Source: Saccharicrinis sp963667815
Lineage (GTDB): Bacteria > Bacteroidota > Bacteroidia > Bacteroidales > Marinilabiliaceae
Direction: 5' to 3' (one strand)
DNA: 64,000 bases
NCBI GenBank assembly: GCA_963667815.1
Contig: OY764021.1
Part shown: piece by piece, positions 51,250-60,239 of the stretch
Layout: every line of letters starts with the position of its first letter
How positions within the stretch are numbered: position 1 is the first letter of the stretch
Notes under the pieces: generated by a model
Told to the model about the DNA's origin: nothing
Seen by the model: only the letters and a program-made list of their open reading frames with translations
Databases searched by the model: none
Program-made: the position numbers and the translations under genes

Positions 51250-53718
51250 ATGATACAATCTTATTTATTTAGTCAGATATCTACTTGGGCAAAGGCTAAA
51301 ACAATTATAAATAACGATCTGGAAATATCTTATATCATAACAGATAGCCGGTCAGTTTCTTATCCTGAAAAGTCCTTGTTTGTTGCCATAACAGGGAGTA
51401 ATCATAACGGACATGATTATATTGCTTCATTATACCAACAAGGTGTAAGATGTTTTATGGTTGATGAGAATTATGTTATTGATGAAAAATTGACCGATGC
51501 TAATTATATTATTTCAGATGATACACTAAAGTGCTTTCAGGAATTAGTGGCGGAGAAAAGGCATCTGTATCATTGTCCTGTAATTGGAGTTACAGGAAGT
51601 AATGGGAAAACCATTGTTAAGGAGTGGATTTCGCAACTAATTGGTAATTCAAAAATTTTAGTACGTTCTCCTAAAAGTTATAATAGCCAAATAGGTGTTC
51701 CATTATCTGTTTGGCAGTTGAATAAACATACTGAAGTTGCAGTTTTTGAGGCAGGGATTTCTCAGCAGGGAGAAATGGAACGTATTGCCTCAATTATAGA
51801 ACCATCTGTCGGATTAATAACTAATATAGGAGCTGCTCATCAGGAAAATTTTGCTTCCCGTAAGGAGAAATTATATGAAAAACTAAAGCTATTTGCTAAC
51901 AGTGAAATCATTGTATTTTCTACTGAAGTTCCTTTTGTTGAGGAAGGAGTTCGTAAAGTATATCCTGACAAGAAAGTCTTAAGATGGGGAAGTGGCGCTA
52001 ATAACGAATTGCAGATTGTTAGTAAGGTTGTTGTATCATCATCAACTCAGGTAAAATTGAGATGGGAATCAGAAATATTTACAATAGAATTGCCATTTAT
52101 AGATGAAGTTGCATTTGAAAATGCCTTGCATGCTATAGCTGTTATGTTGTATTTAGGCTATAATTTTAAATACTTGGATTCTGCAGTTAAGAAGTTGGTT
52201 CCGGTTGCTATGCGAATGGAGTTAAAAGAGGGGGTTAATAACTGTATTTTGGTAAACGATTCTTATAATTCAGATATTTCATCGTTAGGTCTTTCTCTTG
52301 ATTTTCTGGCACAGCAAAGTCGTAAAAGTAATACAGTACGAACTTTAATTTTATCTGATATTTATCAGAGTGGCATTGAAACGGAGGTTTTATGTCGTCA
52401 GATTAATGATTTATTAAAAAAGAAAGGGATTTCGAGATTAATAGGAGTTGGAGAGGTGCTAAAAGGTCATGCTCAGCTATTTGATTTAGATGCCTCATTT
52501 TATGGTTCTACTGTTGAATTGCTGAATTCAATTTCTCACAATACCTTTAAGAATGAAGCTATTTTAATTAAGGGTTCCCGAAATTTTGAGTTTGAGCAAG
52601 TGAGTGATTTTTTGGAAAAGAAACATCATCAAACCCGTCTGGAAATAAACCTTAATGCCTTGGTTGATAATCTAAATTATTTTAGGTCAAAACTAAATGA
52701 CTCAACCAAAATTTTAGCTATGGTGAAGGCTTTTAGTTATGGAAGCGGATCCTTTGAGATTGCAAATGTGTTGCAGCATCAAAAAGTAGATTACCTGGGC
52801 GTAGCTTTTGCAGATGAAGGAATAGAGCTTCGTAAATCAGGCGTGTCACTACCCATTATTGTGATGAATCCTGAAGTGAAAAGTTTTCCCGCAATGATTG
52901 AACATCAACTGGAGCCTGAAATATATAGTTTTAAGGTGCTGAATCAGTTTTTAGATATACTCAAGAACGAAGGATTAACCCAATATCCTGTTCATATTAA
53001 GGTGGATACAGGGATGAATCGTCTGGGATTTGTAACGTCTGAAATCAATCAACTAAAAGAAGTATTGAGAGGTATAAGTGAGGTAAGAGTTAGATCTGTT
53101 TTTTCTCATTTAGTGGGATCAGATGATGCTCAATTTGATGATTTTACAAAATCACAAATTGATTCATTTGCCCAGGTTACTCAAAAATTACAAGATGCTT
53201 TAGGGTATTCTTTTATTCGTCATATTTTAAATTCTGCCGGTATTTTGCGCTTTGCAGAATCGCAGTTTGATATGGTTAGAGTTGGAATCGGTATGTATGG
53301 GATTGGTGCAGAAGGTCAGCAAAATTTAAAAAGTGTAACCAGTTTCAAATCATATATCTCACAAATTAGGGAAGTTAAAGCTCACAATACCATAGGTTAC
53401 GGACGTAGAGGTGAATTGGCTTATGATTCAGATATTGCCGTTGTTCCTGTTGGCTATGCAGATGGGTTGAATAGAAAACTTGGTAATGGAGTTGGGAAAA
53501 TGATGGTGAACAATCAGTTGGCGCCTATCATTGGTAATATTTGTATGGATATGTGTATGATTGATGTTACAGGATTAAATGCTAAGGAAGGGGATGAAGT
53601 ACAGATTTTTGGACCAGCACAGCCAGTAGATGATTTGGCAAAAGCTTTAGGAACTATTCCTTACGAAATATTTACCAGCATTAGCCGTAGGGTGAAGAGA
53701 ATTTATTATTACGAGTAA
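51250..53718 (+). CDS. murF-alr: Bifunctional MurF ligase / alanine racemase
   Basis: This 822-residue fusion joins UDP-MurNAc-tripeptide:D-Ala-D-Ala ligase (~1-455) to alanine racemase (~460-822). MurF part: the ATP loop G-V-T-G-S-N-G-K-T (~113-121), and N-D-S-Y-N-S near 335-340 where P-loop Mur ligases have N-D-x-Y-N. The racemase part: L-A-M-V-K-A-F-S-Y-G-S-G with the PLP lysine (~493); the common form is V-K-A-N-A-Y-G-H-G, so N is F here. I-G-Y-G-R-R-G supplies the second catalytic Tyr and V-G-Y-A-D-G-L-N-R is typical. The fusion is known in Bacteroidota. It makes D-Ala and consumes the Ddl product. Confidence 0.95.
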   Translation: MIQSYLFSQISTWAKAKTIINNDLEISYIITDSRSVSYPEKSLFVAITGSNHNGHDYIASLYQQGVRCFMVDENYVIDEKLTDANYIISDDTLKCFQELVAEKRHLYHCPVIGVTGSNGKTIVKEWISQLIGNSKILVRSPKSYNSQIGVPLSVWQLNKHTEVAVFEAGISQQGEMERIASIIEPSVGLITNIGAAHQENFASRKEKLYEKLKLFANSEIIVFSTEVPFVEEGVRKVYPDKKVLRWGSGANNELQIVSKVVVSSSTQVKLRWESEIFTIELPFIDEVAFENALHAIAVMLYLGYNFKYLDSAVKKLVPVAMRMELKEGVNNCILVNDSYNSDISSLGLSLDFLAQQSRKSNTVRTLILSDIYQSGIETEVLCRQINDLLKKKGISRLIGVGEVLKGHAQLFDLDASFYGSTVELLNSISHNTFKNEAILIKGSRNFEFEQVSDFLEKKHHQTRLEINLNALVDNLNYFRSKLNDSTKILAMVKAFSYGSGSFEIANVLQHQKVDYLGVAFADEGIELRKSGVSLPIIVMNPEVKSFPAMIEHQLEPEIYSFKVLNQFLDILKNEGLTQYPVHIKVDTGMNRLGFVTSEINQLKEVLRGISEVRVRSVFSHLVGSDDAQFDDFTKSQIDSFAQVTQKLQDALGYSFIRHILNSAGILRFAESQFDMVRVGIGMYGIGAEGQQNLKSVTSFKSYISQIREVKAHNTIGYGRRGELAYDSDIAVVPVGYADGLNRKLGNGVGKMMVNNQLAPIIGNICMDMCMIDVTGLNAKEGDEVQIFGPAQPVDDLAKALGTIPYEIFTSISRRVKRIYYYE

Positions 53719-53728
53719 AAAAGGATTT

Positions 53729-53983
53729 ATGGCTTTACTTAGAACAATAAAAAGCGATTATGAAATGTATGAAAACCAACGTTTAGAATGTTTGGTGGCT
53801 ATTGAGCGTGATGATTGTAAAATCATTAAATCATACTTTAAAAAATATAAAGGAAAACAAGATATGCCTAAGGATAAGGTTCCGGGTTATAAGTTTGTTT
53901 TAGATGAAGAGTTTAATTCGTTAAAGATTGATTTTGAATCTAAATACGAATTTGAAATAAGGGATTTGGTTAAAGTGAAGTAA
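53729..53983 (+). CDS. Unknown small protein downstream of murF-alr
   Basis: I do not recognise this 84-residue, charged protein (Lys/Asp/Glu-rich). It lacks a signal peptide and membrane helix. It lies 10 bases after murF-alr on the same strand, preceded by AAGGA, a usable ribosome-binding site. The coding frame is clean and ends in the same transcript. The pattern (K-S-Y-F-K-K-Y-K-G-K) hints at a nucleic-acid-binding or ribosome-associated peptide but this is only composition. Confidence 0.6.
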   Translation: MALLRTIKSDYEMYENQRLECLVAIERDDCKIIKSYFKKYKGKQDMPKDKVPGYKFVLDEEFNSLKIDFESKYEFEIRDLVKVK

Positions 53984-54026
53984 GTGATTGAAGATTGGAT
54001 TAGTCTGTTTATTGGCCTGTGAAATT

Positions 54027-54785
54027 TTAGAGTTGGGTTTTAATGCTATTAAGTAATAATTTGGCTTCTGTTTCAAGTTTTACAATGGTATTGGGATTTA
54101 TAGTCATTTTTGAGTGAATCAGGTCATGGTGAAAAACTCGTAAATCATGCCAATCGCCTAGTATGCTACCCAGTTCTTTCTTTTCTGCAATAAGATTTTC
54201 ATCTGATTTGTATTTGTAAACTTCTTTTAAAATGGAAAGAAGATAATACTGTTCTTTGATCAATCTTCGAACCATGTGGTAATTGCAGTTTTGTGTATTT
54301 TGCTGTTCTTCTATAAGGTTTTCGTTTTCTGATATTTGGTTCAGGAAGGTATTAATAACAAATTCTGGCCGCAAAATATCCAAAGCATAAAATATTTTGG
54401 TAATGAAACCAACTTCTTTTTTTATGATTCGATCATCAATAGTATCCTGAAGTTGTAATATCGCCGGTTTTATTATGCGATTACATTTTCGTCTGTAATT
54501 AACGTACTCGTTTTGCTTTAATCTTTCGTGGGCAATATGTTTCATAATTTGCAGATCACGAATGATGCCACTAGTTTTAAATATGGTTTTTACAAGATGG
54601 AAACGGGGCTTGAAAGAAAGTTCGTAATCAACGACAGATTGCTTAAGAATTTTTCTGACTGCAAAAACTCGTTTTAATGCTACGCGAAGATCATGTATGG
54701 CATCTTCATTATGGTTTATTGATGCAATATTTAGATTGTCTGTAAAAACAGTGAGTTGTTTATTTACATAGGTGCGTAGTAACAT
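54027..54785 (-). CDS. CHAD domain protein
   Basis: This 252-residue, mainly helical, basic protein fits the CHAD domain: the H-D-L-R-V-A-L-K-R-V-F-A-V-R-K segment (~31-45), a second half-repeat (residues ~160-250) with L-G-S-I-L-G-D-W-H-D-L-R-V-F, and several conserved His, Arg and Lys that in other members bind polyphosphate. CHAD proteins often sit by polyphosphate kinase or CYTH genes or act at polyphosphate granules; here none is next to it. It converges with the previous small gene. Confidence 0.85.
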   Translation of the reverse strand: MLLRTYVNKQLTVFTDNLNIASINHNEDAIHDLRVALKRVFAVRKILKQSVVDYELSFKPRFHLVKTIFKTSGIIRDLQIMKHIAHERLKQNEYVNYRRKCNRIIKPAILQLQDTIDDRIIKKEVGFITKIFYALDILRPEFVINTFLNQISENENLIEEQQNTQNCNYHMVRRLIKEQYYLLSILKEVYKYKSDENLIAEKKELGSILGDWHDLRVFHHDLIHSKMTINPNTIVKLETEAKLLLNSIKTQL

Positions 54786-54902
54786 CGATTAATTTTCCTG
54801 ATGAGTGAATGATCCATTTGACCTGACTTGTAATATTGAAATTACATTCAGTATGTATATTACTATAAAGATAAAATGGATGAATCACTATATCAAGTGC
54901 TC

Positions 54903-55730
54903 TTAATCAAAAACCTCAGCGGTTATTTTGTGTCTTAAGCCAATGGCATCTATAAAAACAGCTTTAACAGATCCAACTAAAACTTTGGCTTCAACTATGA
55001 TTGGGATTCGGTTTAAGTCATCTGTAACCCAAACAGTCATATCTTCACCGGATTCAAAAATAGTTCCGGGAACTAATAAAGGGGAGAATTTTAAACAGCG
55101 AAACTTACGGTCATCTCTGTTCTTTATGATTTCTTTTCCTAAATATCTGATGTATAAGTCATATATTTTTCCATCCACAATCATTCGGATGGGAATTTTA
55201 TCATCTGTTTTGTATTGGTCAAAGTTAAGGTTACGAGCCTTATACACCATAGTTAACAAGTCGTTAGTACAATCTTGTAGTGTAAGAGAGCTATCTTTAT
55301 AACTTGTGTTGTCTTCTTTTTTTATTTGTGAGTAGATCTGATTGTTTTGATAATCAAAAGCGTATTTGTGGTGAGATTCGGTACTTCCTTCCTTGGTAAC
55401 CCTGTTAAAATATAAAGGCTGAAAGTTGTTTTTATCCACGTATACTTCAAAAGTATCACGAACTTTCATAAAATGGTCGTATCCACTGTACGTTCTTCCA
55501 TATGCCGAGAAAAACCAAGAGTTTTTGTCTTTATAATTGCGGTCTTCTACATTAAAGTGTACAATTCCTGCATTAAGCCATATAAAATGCCAATTATAAT
55601 AGGCATGATAAGTGACTGTTTCACCAGGTTGAAAACTGAAATTATCAACTGAGCACTGTGCTTTTGCCTGCGTAGAATTAATGAGTAGTGTAATAATTCC
55701 TACGATAACAAAATGAATCCATTTAAACAT
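54903..55730 (-). CDS. DUF3108 family secreted protein
   Basis: This 275-residue protein has a Sec signal peptide (~1-24, I-T-L-L-I-N-S-T-Q-A-K-A-Q-C). The mature part shows the DUF3108 pattern: F-Q-P-G-E-T-V-T-Y-H-A-Y-Y-N-W near the start, F-E-V-Y-V-D-K-N-N-F-Q-P-L-Y-F-N-R, and G-E-D-M-T-V-W-V-T-D-D-L-N-R-I-P-I near the end, a beta-rich fold. Function is unknown; the lineage links it to envelope polysaccharide or lipid handling, but nothing here proves this. Confidence 0.88.
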   Translation of the reverse strand: MFKWIHFVIVGIITLLINSTQAKAQCSVDNFSFQPGETVTYHAYYNWHFIWLNAGIVHFNVEDRNYKDKNSWFFSAYGRTYSGYDHFMKVRDTFEVYVDKNNFQPLYFNRVTKEGSTESHHKYAFDYQNNQIYSQIKKEDNTSYKDSSLTLQDCTNDLLTMVYKARNLNFDQYKTDDKIPIRMIVDGKIYDLYIRYLGKEIIKNRDDRKFRCLKFSPLLVPGTIFESGEDMTVWVTDDLNRIPIIVEAKVLVGSVKAVFIDAIGLRHKITAEVFD

Positions 55731-55774
55731 GATTGTATAAGCTTAATTTTATTGCTCAGTTTTAACCGTGAAAA

Positions 55775-56086
55775 TTATTTGTTAACGGTTCCAATTTTGT
55801 TTTCAATAGAATCTATTTTGCTGGTCATTCTGCCTAAATTACCTTTTCGTGCATCAATAGTTATAGTTGAATAAATTCTTTCGTGGTCAGGCTCCAGAAC
55901 CTTGTAGGCACCATTTATGATTTCAAGAGCTTCTTCCATGGTTTCTGTTTCAACAGTTGTAGCCATAGGACTTAATTTATAATCAACGCCTGAATTTTTA
56001 ATAAATTCTAAAACTTTACTTACAGATTCACTTTTGCTCGTTCCCTGATCTGTTGGAAACATGGCGAAATTAACTAGTACTGACAT
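55775..56086 (-). CDS. MTH1187/YkoF-type thiamine-binding protein
   Basis: This 103-residue protein has the two-strand/helix pattern of the MTH1187 family: V-N-F-A-M-F-P-T-D at the start, S-V-S-K-V-L-E-F-I-K-N-S-G (~21-33), Y-K-L-S-P-M-A-T-T-V-E (~36-46) and I-T-I-D-A-R-K-G (~77-84). Members bind thiamine or related pyrimidines and form tetramers. There is no adjacent thiamine gene. It lies 57 bases after the end of the large lipoprotein gene read on the same strand. Confidence 0.9.
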   Translation of the reverse strand: MSVLVNFAMFPTDQGTSKSESVSKVLEFIKNSGVDYKLSPMATTVETETMEEALEIINGAYKVLEPDHERIYSTITIDARKGNLGRMTSKIDSIENKIGTVNK

Positions 56087-56143
56087 AATACTTAATATTT
56101 AGCTTTAATCGTTATCTTTAATGAGAACATTGAAATCGGGCGA

Positions 56144-57940
56144 TTATCTGCCACTTTTCTTGTCTTTGCTGTCTTTTAAAGTATAATCGTATATATCAAA
56201 CTCAGCAGGATTCCATGGAACTGTGATATCCCAGTTTGCTCTTACATCAACTTTTTGAGGATAAAAGAACACTTGTTCAGGTTGTTTTTTTATCGCATAT
56301 TCACCGGTATCCCATTTACCATTTCTATTTTTATCAATGATAAGTTTTAAGTCGTAAGAGCCGGGTTTAATAAACTGAAATGCAAATTTTCCTGTTTTAG
56401 GAACATATTTTTGCGTTATAATCTTTGATCCACTGTCCAATAGTTGTACTAACCAGTTGTCACCTGGATTTGTAATGTTAACCAGTAAGGTTCCGTAACT
56501 ATCCAGTGTTTTTACGGAAAATTGTTTGGCAATAGAATCACTGGCTAAATTGTAGATATCTTCTATTGCAGCTGAATCAGCTGAAAAAATGTACTTTCCT
56601 CCGGGAGTCCATCGTGTTTTTGTATTGATCGAATATCTTCGGGCAAGTACTGAGTCCTGTGTGAATTCATAATCGATGCTATGCATTAAAGTATCTACAA
56701 TTTCAAAAAGCTTAATACCATTCCAATCTATTTTTTTAATTGGTGTTGGTAAAATAAAGTTGAAAGTACTATTTACGTCAACTGATGCGGAAGCATTATT
56801 TATCAATAATGTTTTCTTCGGTTCCGGGCCTTCTTTCTTTCTTTTTCTTTTAGATTCTTTTTTAGGCGCCTCAAAATAGTATAGTTTAAGTGTATCTTCA
56901 ACCTGAATAGGATTTTGTAAAGTATCTAATCCTAAATAAGTAAAAGCTAAATCCAAAGTGTCTTTTTTATACATTACGCTATCAGTGAGCCAAATTTTTA
57001 CGGTATCATTATTTAATGAAGGTTCAAAAATTGCCCAATCATCATTATAATCCACGTTCAGCGGTTTTACACCAAATTTTTCAACAGGTAAGTTAAATAT
57101 AAACGACACTATATTAGAATCTTTTCTTTCTTCACCAACAAAATATTGTTGTTTAGATTCTTCTTCAAACATAAAAAGTTTTACATCATTGGGCGTGTAA
57201 ACCAATTCATCATTAAATACAACAGAGTCGTTTTCTAAAGTATCAGGAAACGCAACATATTCCATATGTGGGGATACGATAGTATCAAACCAAGCAATTC
57301 TTTCTCCAGGTTGATCAAACTTGTAATTTCTGTTAGCATCTTCAATGGCATATAATCTATATTCGCCAGGACTTAAATTTCGGATGGCAAAAAATCCTTC
57401 CTCATTCGATTTTCCTAATCTTACCGGAATATCATGAGTAAAAGCAGTATCGTTTAGGTTTTTATGAGCTAAAACTAAGGCTCCTTCCACAGGTGTTAAA
57501 TCAAAGCTATTCCAAATATTTCCCATAATGGCAAAGGAGTCAATTACTTCACCAGTAGAAAATGAGAAAACGAATGATTCAATAGGATTGCTTTCATTGT
57601 TATCCTGAATAGCATCAGCAAAATCAAGTGTATAAGTCGTATTTTCCTGCAGATCTTCATTAAAATCCACATATAGTTTTTGAGCTCGTGCTTCTATATT
57701 TGGTCTTTCTTTTAATGGGGGAGAAACTACTAATTTTTGATTCACTTCATTGAGTTTAATAATTTCATCAAACTCAATCATGATTTCTTTCTTTTTGTAG
57801 TTCATCTGTCCGTTTAATGGAACCGATTTTTTTATGGTTGGAGGATCTTCATCCTTAGGTCCTCCGGTTGGATAACCTGGGTTAGCACATGAGTAAGCAA
57901 TGATGAAAAGGATGAATAATCCAAAAATATATTTCTGCAT
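56144..57940 (-). CDS. Ig-like (SbsA-type) domain lipoprotein
   Basis: This 598-residue protein has a lipoprotein signal (lipobox A-Y-S-C, Cys18), followed by N-P-G-Y-P-T-G-G-P-K-D-E-D-P-P. The N-terminal Big_5/SbsA Ig-like domain (~35-130) shows I-M-I-E-F-D-E-I-I-K-L-N and Y-T-L-D-F-A-D-A-I-Q-D-N-N-E. Further beta domains follow, with a Lys/Arg/Glu stretch near residues 360-375. Such proteins are common in Bacteroidota and are usually annotated as Ig-like; their function is unknown. The C-terminus is K-D-S-K-D-K-K-S-G-R, with no T9SS sorting motif. Confidence 0.88.
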   Translation of the reverse strand: MQKYIFGLFILFIIAYSCANPGYPTGGPKDEDPPTIKKSVPLNGQMNYKKKEIMIEFDEIIKLNEVNQKLVVSPPLKERPNIEARAQKLYVDFNEDLQENTTYTLDFADAIQDNNESNPIESFVFSFSTGEVIDSFAIMGNIWNSFDLTPVEGALVLAHKNLNDTAFTHDIPVRLGKSNEEGFFAIRNLSPGEYRLYAIEDANRNYKFDQPGERIAWFDTIVSPHMEYVAFPDTLENDSVVFNDELVYTPNDVKLFMFEEESKQQYFVGEERKDSNIVSFIFNLPVEKFGVKPLNVDYNDDWAIFEPSLNNDTVKIWLTDSVMYKKDTLDLAFTYLGLDTLQNPIQVEDTLKLYYFEAPKKESKRKRKKEGPEPKKTLLINNASASVDVNSTFNFILPTPIKKIDWNGIKLFEIVDTLMHSIDYEFTQDSVLARRYSINTKTRWTPGGKYIFSADSAAIEDIYNLASDSIAKQFSVKTLDSYGTLLVNITNPGDNWLVQLLDSGSKIITQKYVPKTGKFAFQFIKPGSYDLKLIIDKNRNGKWDTGEYAIKKQPEQVFFYPQKVDVRANWDITVPWNPAEFDIYDYTLKDSKDKKSGR

Positions 57941-57972
57941 CTATTATAATTTCAATAGTTTAAAATCAATGG

Positions 57973-58003
57973 CAAATTTAATCCAATTATCGTTTATCTA
58001 AAA
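57973..58003 (-). promoter_or_regulatory. Promoter candidate of the Ig-like lipoprotein gene
   Basis: Minus strand: TTTT at -33 (58000-58003), 19-base spacer, TAAATTTG at -7 (57973-57980), ~32 bases before the ATG. Confidence 0.4.
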
Positions 58004-58043
58004 TCTAACTATCTATTATTACATGAAGAATGCCAAAAAATCA

Positions 58044-58051
58044 TAAATTTG
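58044..58051 (+). promoter_or_regulatory. -7 box (TAAATTTG) of the coiled-coil/transglycosylase operon
   Basis: Exact TAnnTTTG, 30 bases before the ATG at 58082; the -33 is weak. It overlaps the alternative TTG start at 58049. Confidence 0.4.
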
Positions 58052-58081
58052 TCGCTGATTAAAAAAAATAGTGGAAAAATT

Positions 58082-58978
58082 ATGAGTAATCAGGACAACA
58101 TACAACATCAAAAATCACACAAAACAGCAATAATAGTCGGGGTAGTATCTGCAGTATTACTGATTATACTTGGATTTTTATATTTTAAAAATAAAAGTGA
58201 AATGCAGATGTTGGTTAATGAAATGACTGAGGAAAAGGATCTTTTGACAACTGAATTTGAATCTCTAGCACTAGATTATGACTCATTGAAGACCAATAGT
58301 GATACATTAAATTTATTATTAGAAAAAGAACGTGAAAAGATTTCACAATTGATAGAAGAAATTCATACAATAAAAGCAACTAATGCGTCTAAAATCAGGG
58401 AGTATAAAAAGGAATTGACTTCGTTACGTAAAGTGATGAAGAATTATATTGTTCAGATTGATTCTTTAAATCAAACCAATAAGGCGTTGCAACAGGAAAA
58501 TCAACAGATCAGGCGAACGGTATCGAATATAAAAACCTCCTATCAAAAACTAGAAAAAGAAAAAGAAAATCTGGCAGAGAAAGTAGATATTGCCTCAAAG
58601 CTTGAGACCTTTAATATGGAAGCTACGGGACTTAACTCTAAAGATAGGAGTACAACTCGGTCTTCGAGAATTTCGAAAATCAGAATATGCTTTACTATTC
58701 AAAAAAATATTACAGCAGAAGTTGGAGAGAAAGAAATATTCTTAAGAGTACTACGTCCTGATGGCGCGCTTTTATATCATTCAAAAGATGATTTGTTTCC
58801 ATATGAAAACAAAGAGATTAATTTTTCAGCCAGACGAGTTGTTGAATATGGAGGGGATGAACTTGATGTCTGTTTATATTATAATGTAGATGCAGGAGAA
58901 TTAACAGAAGGTGATTATACTGCAGATATCTTTGCTGATGGACACCATATCGGAAATATGACTTTTAGCCTTAGATAA
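58082..58978 (+). CDS. Single-pass membrane protein with a coiled coil, unknown function
   Basis: The ATG at 58082 is used (298 residues). A longer frame from TTG at 58049 lies inside the promoter box. It has a short cytosolic N-terminus, one membrane helix (~16-38), a long coiled coil (~40-180: L-A-L-D-Y-D-S-L-K, L-L-E-K-E-R-E-K-I) and a beta-rich C-terminal domain (~195-298: I-R-I-C-F-T-I-Q-K-N, L-D-V-C-L-Y-Y-N-V-D-A-G-E-L). I do not recognise a named family. The transglycosylase gene starts 1 base after its stop, so an envelope role near peptidoglycan remodelling is likely. Confidence 0.75.
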   Translation: MSNQDNIQHQKSHKTAIIVGVVSAVLLIILGFLYFKNKSEMQMLVNEMTEEKDLLTTEFESLALDYDSLKTNSDTLNLLLEKEREKISQLIEEIHTIKATNASKIREYKKELTSLRKVMKNYIVQIDSLNQTNKALQQENQQIRRTVSNIKTSYQKLEKEKENLAEKVDIASKLETFNMEATGLNSKDRSTTRSSRISKIRICFTIQKNITAEVGEKEIFLRVLRPDGALLYHSKDDLFPYENKEINFSARRVVEYGGDELDVCLYYNVDAGELTEGDYTADIFADGHHIGNMTFSLR

Positions 58979-58979
58979 T

Positions 58980-60143
58980 ATGCATTTTCACCATTTCAGA
59001 AATATAGTACTTGTTTTAATAGTATTTACTTGTTGTCAAGTATTTGCTCAGGAAGAAAGTATTCCTCAGTTTCCGGAGTGGATGATAAAAAAGCGCATTG
59101 AAGCATTAAACTATCAAACCCCAATTCAGCTGGATTATAATGAAACGGTTCAGGCATATATTGATGTATATACCGTAAAAAGACGTGATCATTTAGCTAA
59201 TATCATTAGTCGGTCAAAACTCTATTTTCCACTGTTCGAAGAATATCTGGATAAGTATAATTTACCACTTGAGTTAAAATATCTAGCTGTTATTGAATCA
59301 GCATTAGATCCCAGAGCAAAATCAAAATCAGGAGCAAAGGGATTGTGGCAATTTCTGTATCACGCAGGTACCATGTTCGATCTTGATGTTTCTACTTATA
59401 TAGATGAAAGAAGTGACCCTATTTTAGCAACGGAAGCAGCTTGTAAATATCTGGAGTATCTTTACCGAAATTTTAATGATTGGCAACTGGCATTGGCTGC
59501 CTATAATGGTGGTGTAGGTATGGTTAAAAATGCCATTGAGCGCTCTGGAGGGAAAAGAAATTACTGGGAACTTCGTCCGTATTTACCTACTCAGGTAAAG
59601 GGTTATGTACCCGCTTTTATTGGAGCGCTATATGCAATGAAGTATGCGGAGAATTATGATATCAATGAAGTTCCGGCCAAATACAATTTCAACGATATAG
59701 ATACCGTTTATATACGAAAAACATTGTCGTTTAAGCAAATTTCAGATGTATCAGGAGTTAGTGTGGATGAGGTTGCTTTTTTAAATCCAACCTATTCTAA
59801 AGAGATTATTCCTGTAAATTCAAATCCTGTAAGCGTTTTTCTACCCAAAACAAATATTACGTTATTTGTAAAAAATGAATACCAGATTTATGGTGAGCAA
59901 AAACAGGAAAGAGTGCCTATTGAAACTATGAATAGAGAAATAGTACAACATATTGTCCTAAAAGGCGAGTACTTTCATAAAATTGCGATTAAATACGAAT
60001 GTACAATTGAGGAAATTATGGAGTGGAATCATATGGATTCAAAAAACCTTCATCCAGGACAAATTCTCGATATCTGGAAAATCAAAGAAAATAATCGTTT
60101 CTTTTTTGTTAGAGATGAGGTGGATTATTTGGCCGAAAAATAA
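58980..60143 (+). CDS. MltD-like lytic transglycosylase with a LysM domain
   Basis: This 387-residue protein has a Sec signal peptide (~1-23, cleavage near F-A-Q-E), a transglycosylase SLT domain (~80-215) and a C-terminal LysM domain (~320-370, G-E-Y-F-H-K-I-A-I-K-Y). The catalytic Glu is in A-V-I-E-S-A-L-D-P-R-A (~103-113), with S-G-A-K-G-L-W-Q-F and L-A-L-A-A-Y-N-G-G-V-G. It cleaves the MurNAc-GlcNAc bond in the periplasm; LysM binds the glycan. A second LysM-like stretch may lie around 245-295. It follows directly after the coiled-coil gene. Confidence 0.94.
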   Translation: MHFHHFRNIVLVLIVFTCCQVFAQEESIPQFPEWMIKKRIEALNYQTPIQLDYNETVQAYIDVYTVKRRDHLANIISRSKLYFPLFEEYLDKYNLPLELKYLAVIESALDPRAKSKSGAKGLWQFLYHAGTMFDLDVSTYIDERSDPILATEAACKYLEYLYRNFNDWQLALAAYNGGVGMVKNAIERSGGKRNYWELRPYLPTQVKGYVPAFIGALYAMKYAENYDINEVPAKYNFNDIDTVYIRKTLSFKQISDVSGVSVDEVAFLNPTYSKEIIPVNSNPVSVFLPKTNITLFVKNEYQIYGEQKQERVPIETMNREIVQHIVLKGEYFHKIAIKYECTIEEIMEWNHMDSKNLHPGQILDIWKIKENNRFFFVRDEVDYLAEK

Positions 60144-60190
60144 TCTATAAGCTCGTTTCAACATTCCTGTCAGAATAATGTTCCTTTTTG

Positions 60191-60198
60191 TACATTTG
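60191..60198 (+). promoter_or_regulatory. -7 box (TACATTTG) upstream of the DUF4837 gene
   Basis: Exact TAnnTTTG, 41 bases before the ATG at 60240; the -33 is not clear. Confidence 0.4.
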
Positions 60199-60239
60199 TA
60201 TGCAACACAAACCTCAATATTTTAAATAAAAGTAATATC

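Noticed and set aside
53729..53983. Possible spurious reading frame
   Set aside because: Kept as a gene: it has a ribosome-binding site, sits 10 bases after murF-alr, and its codon use and composition match the neighbours.
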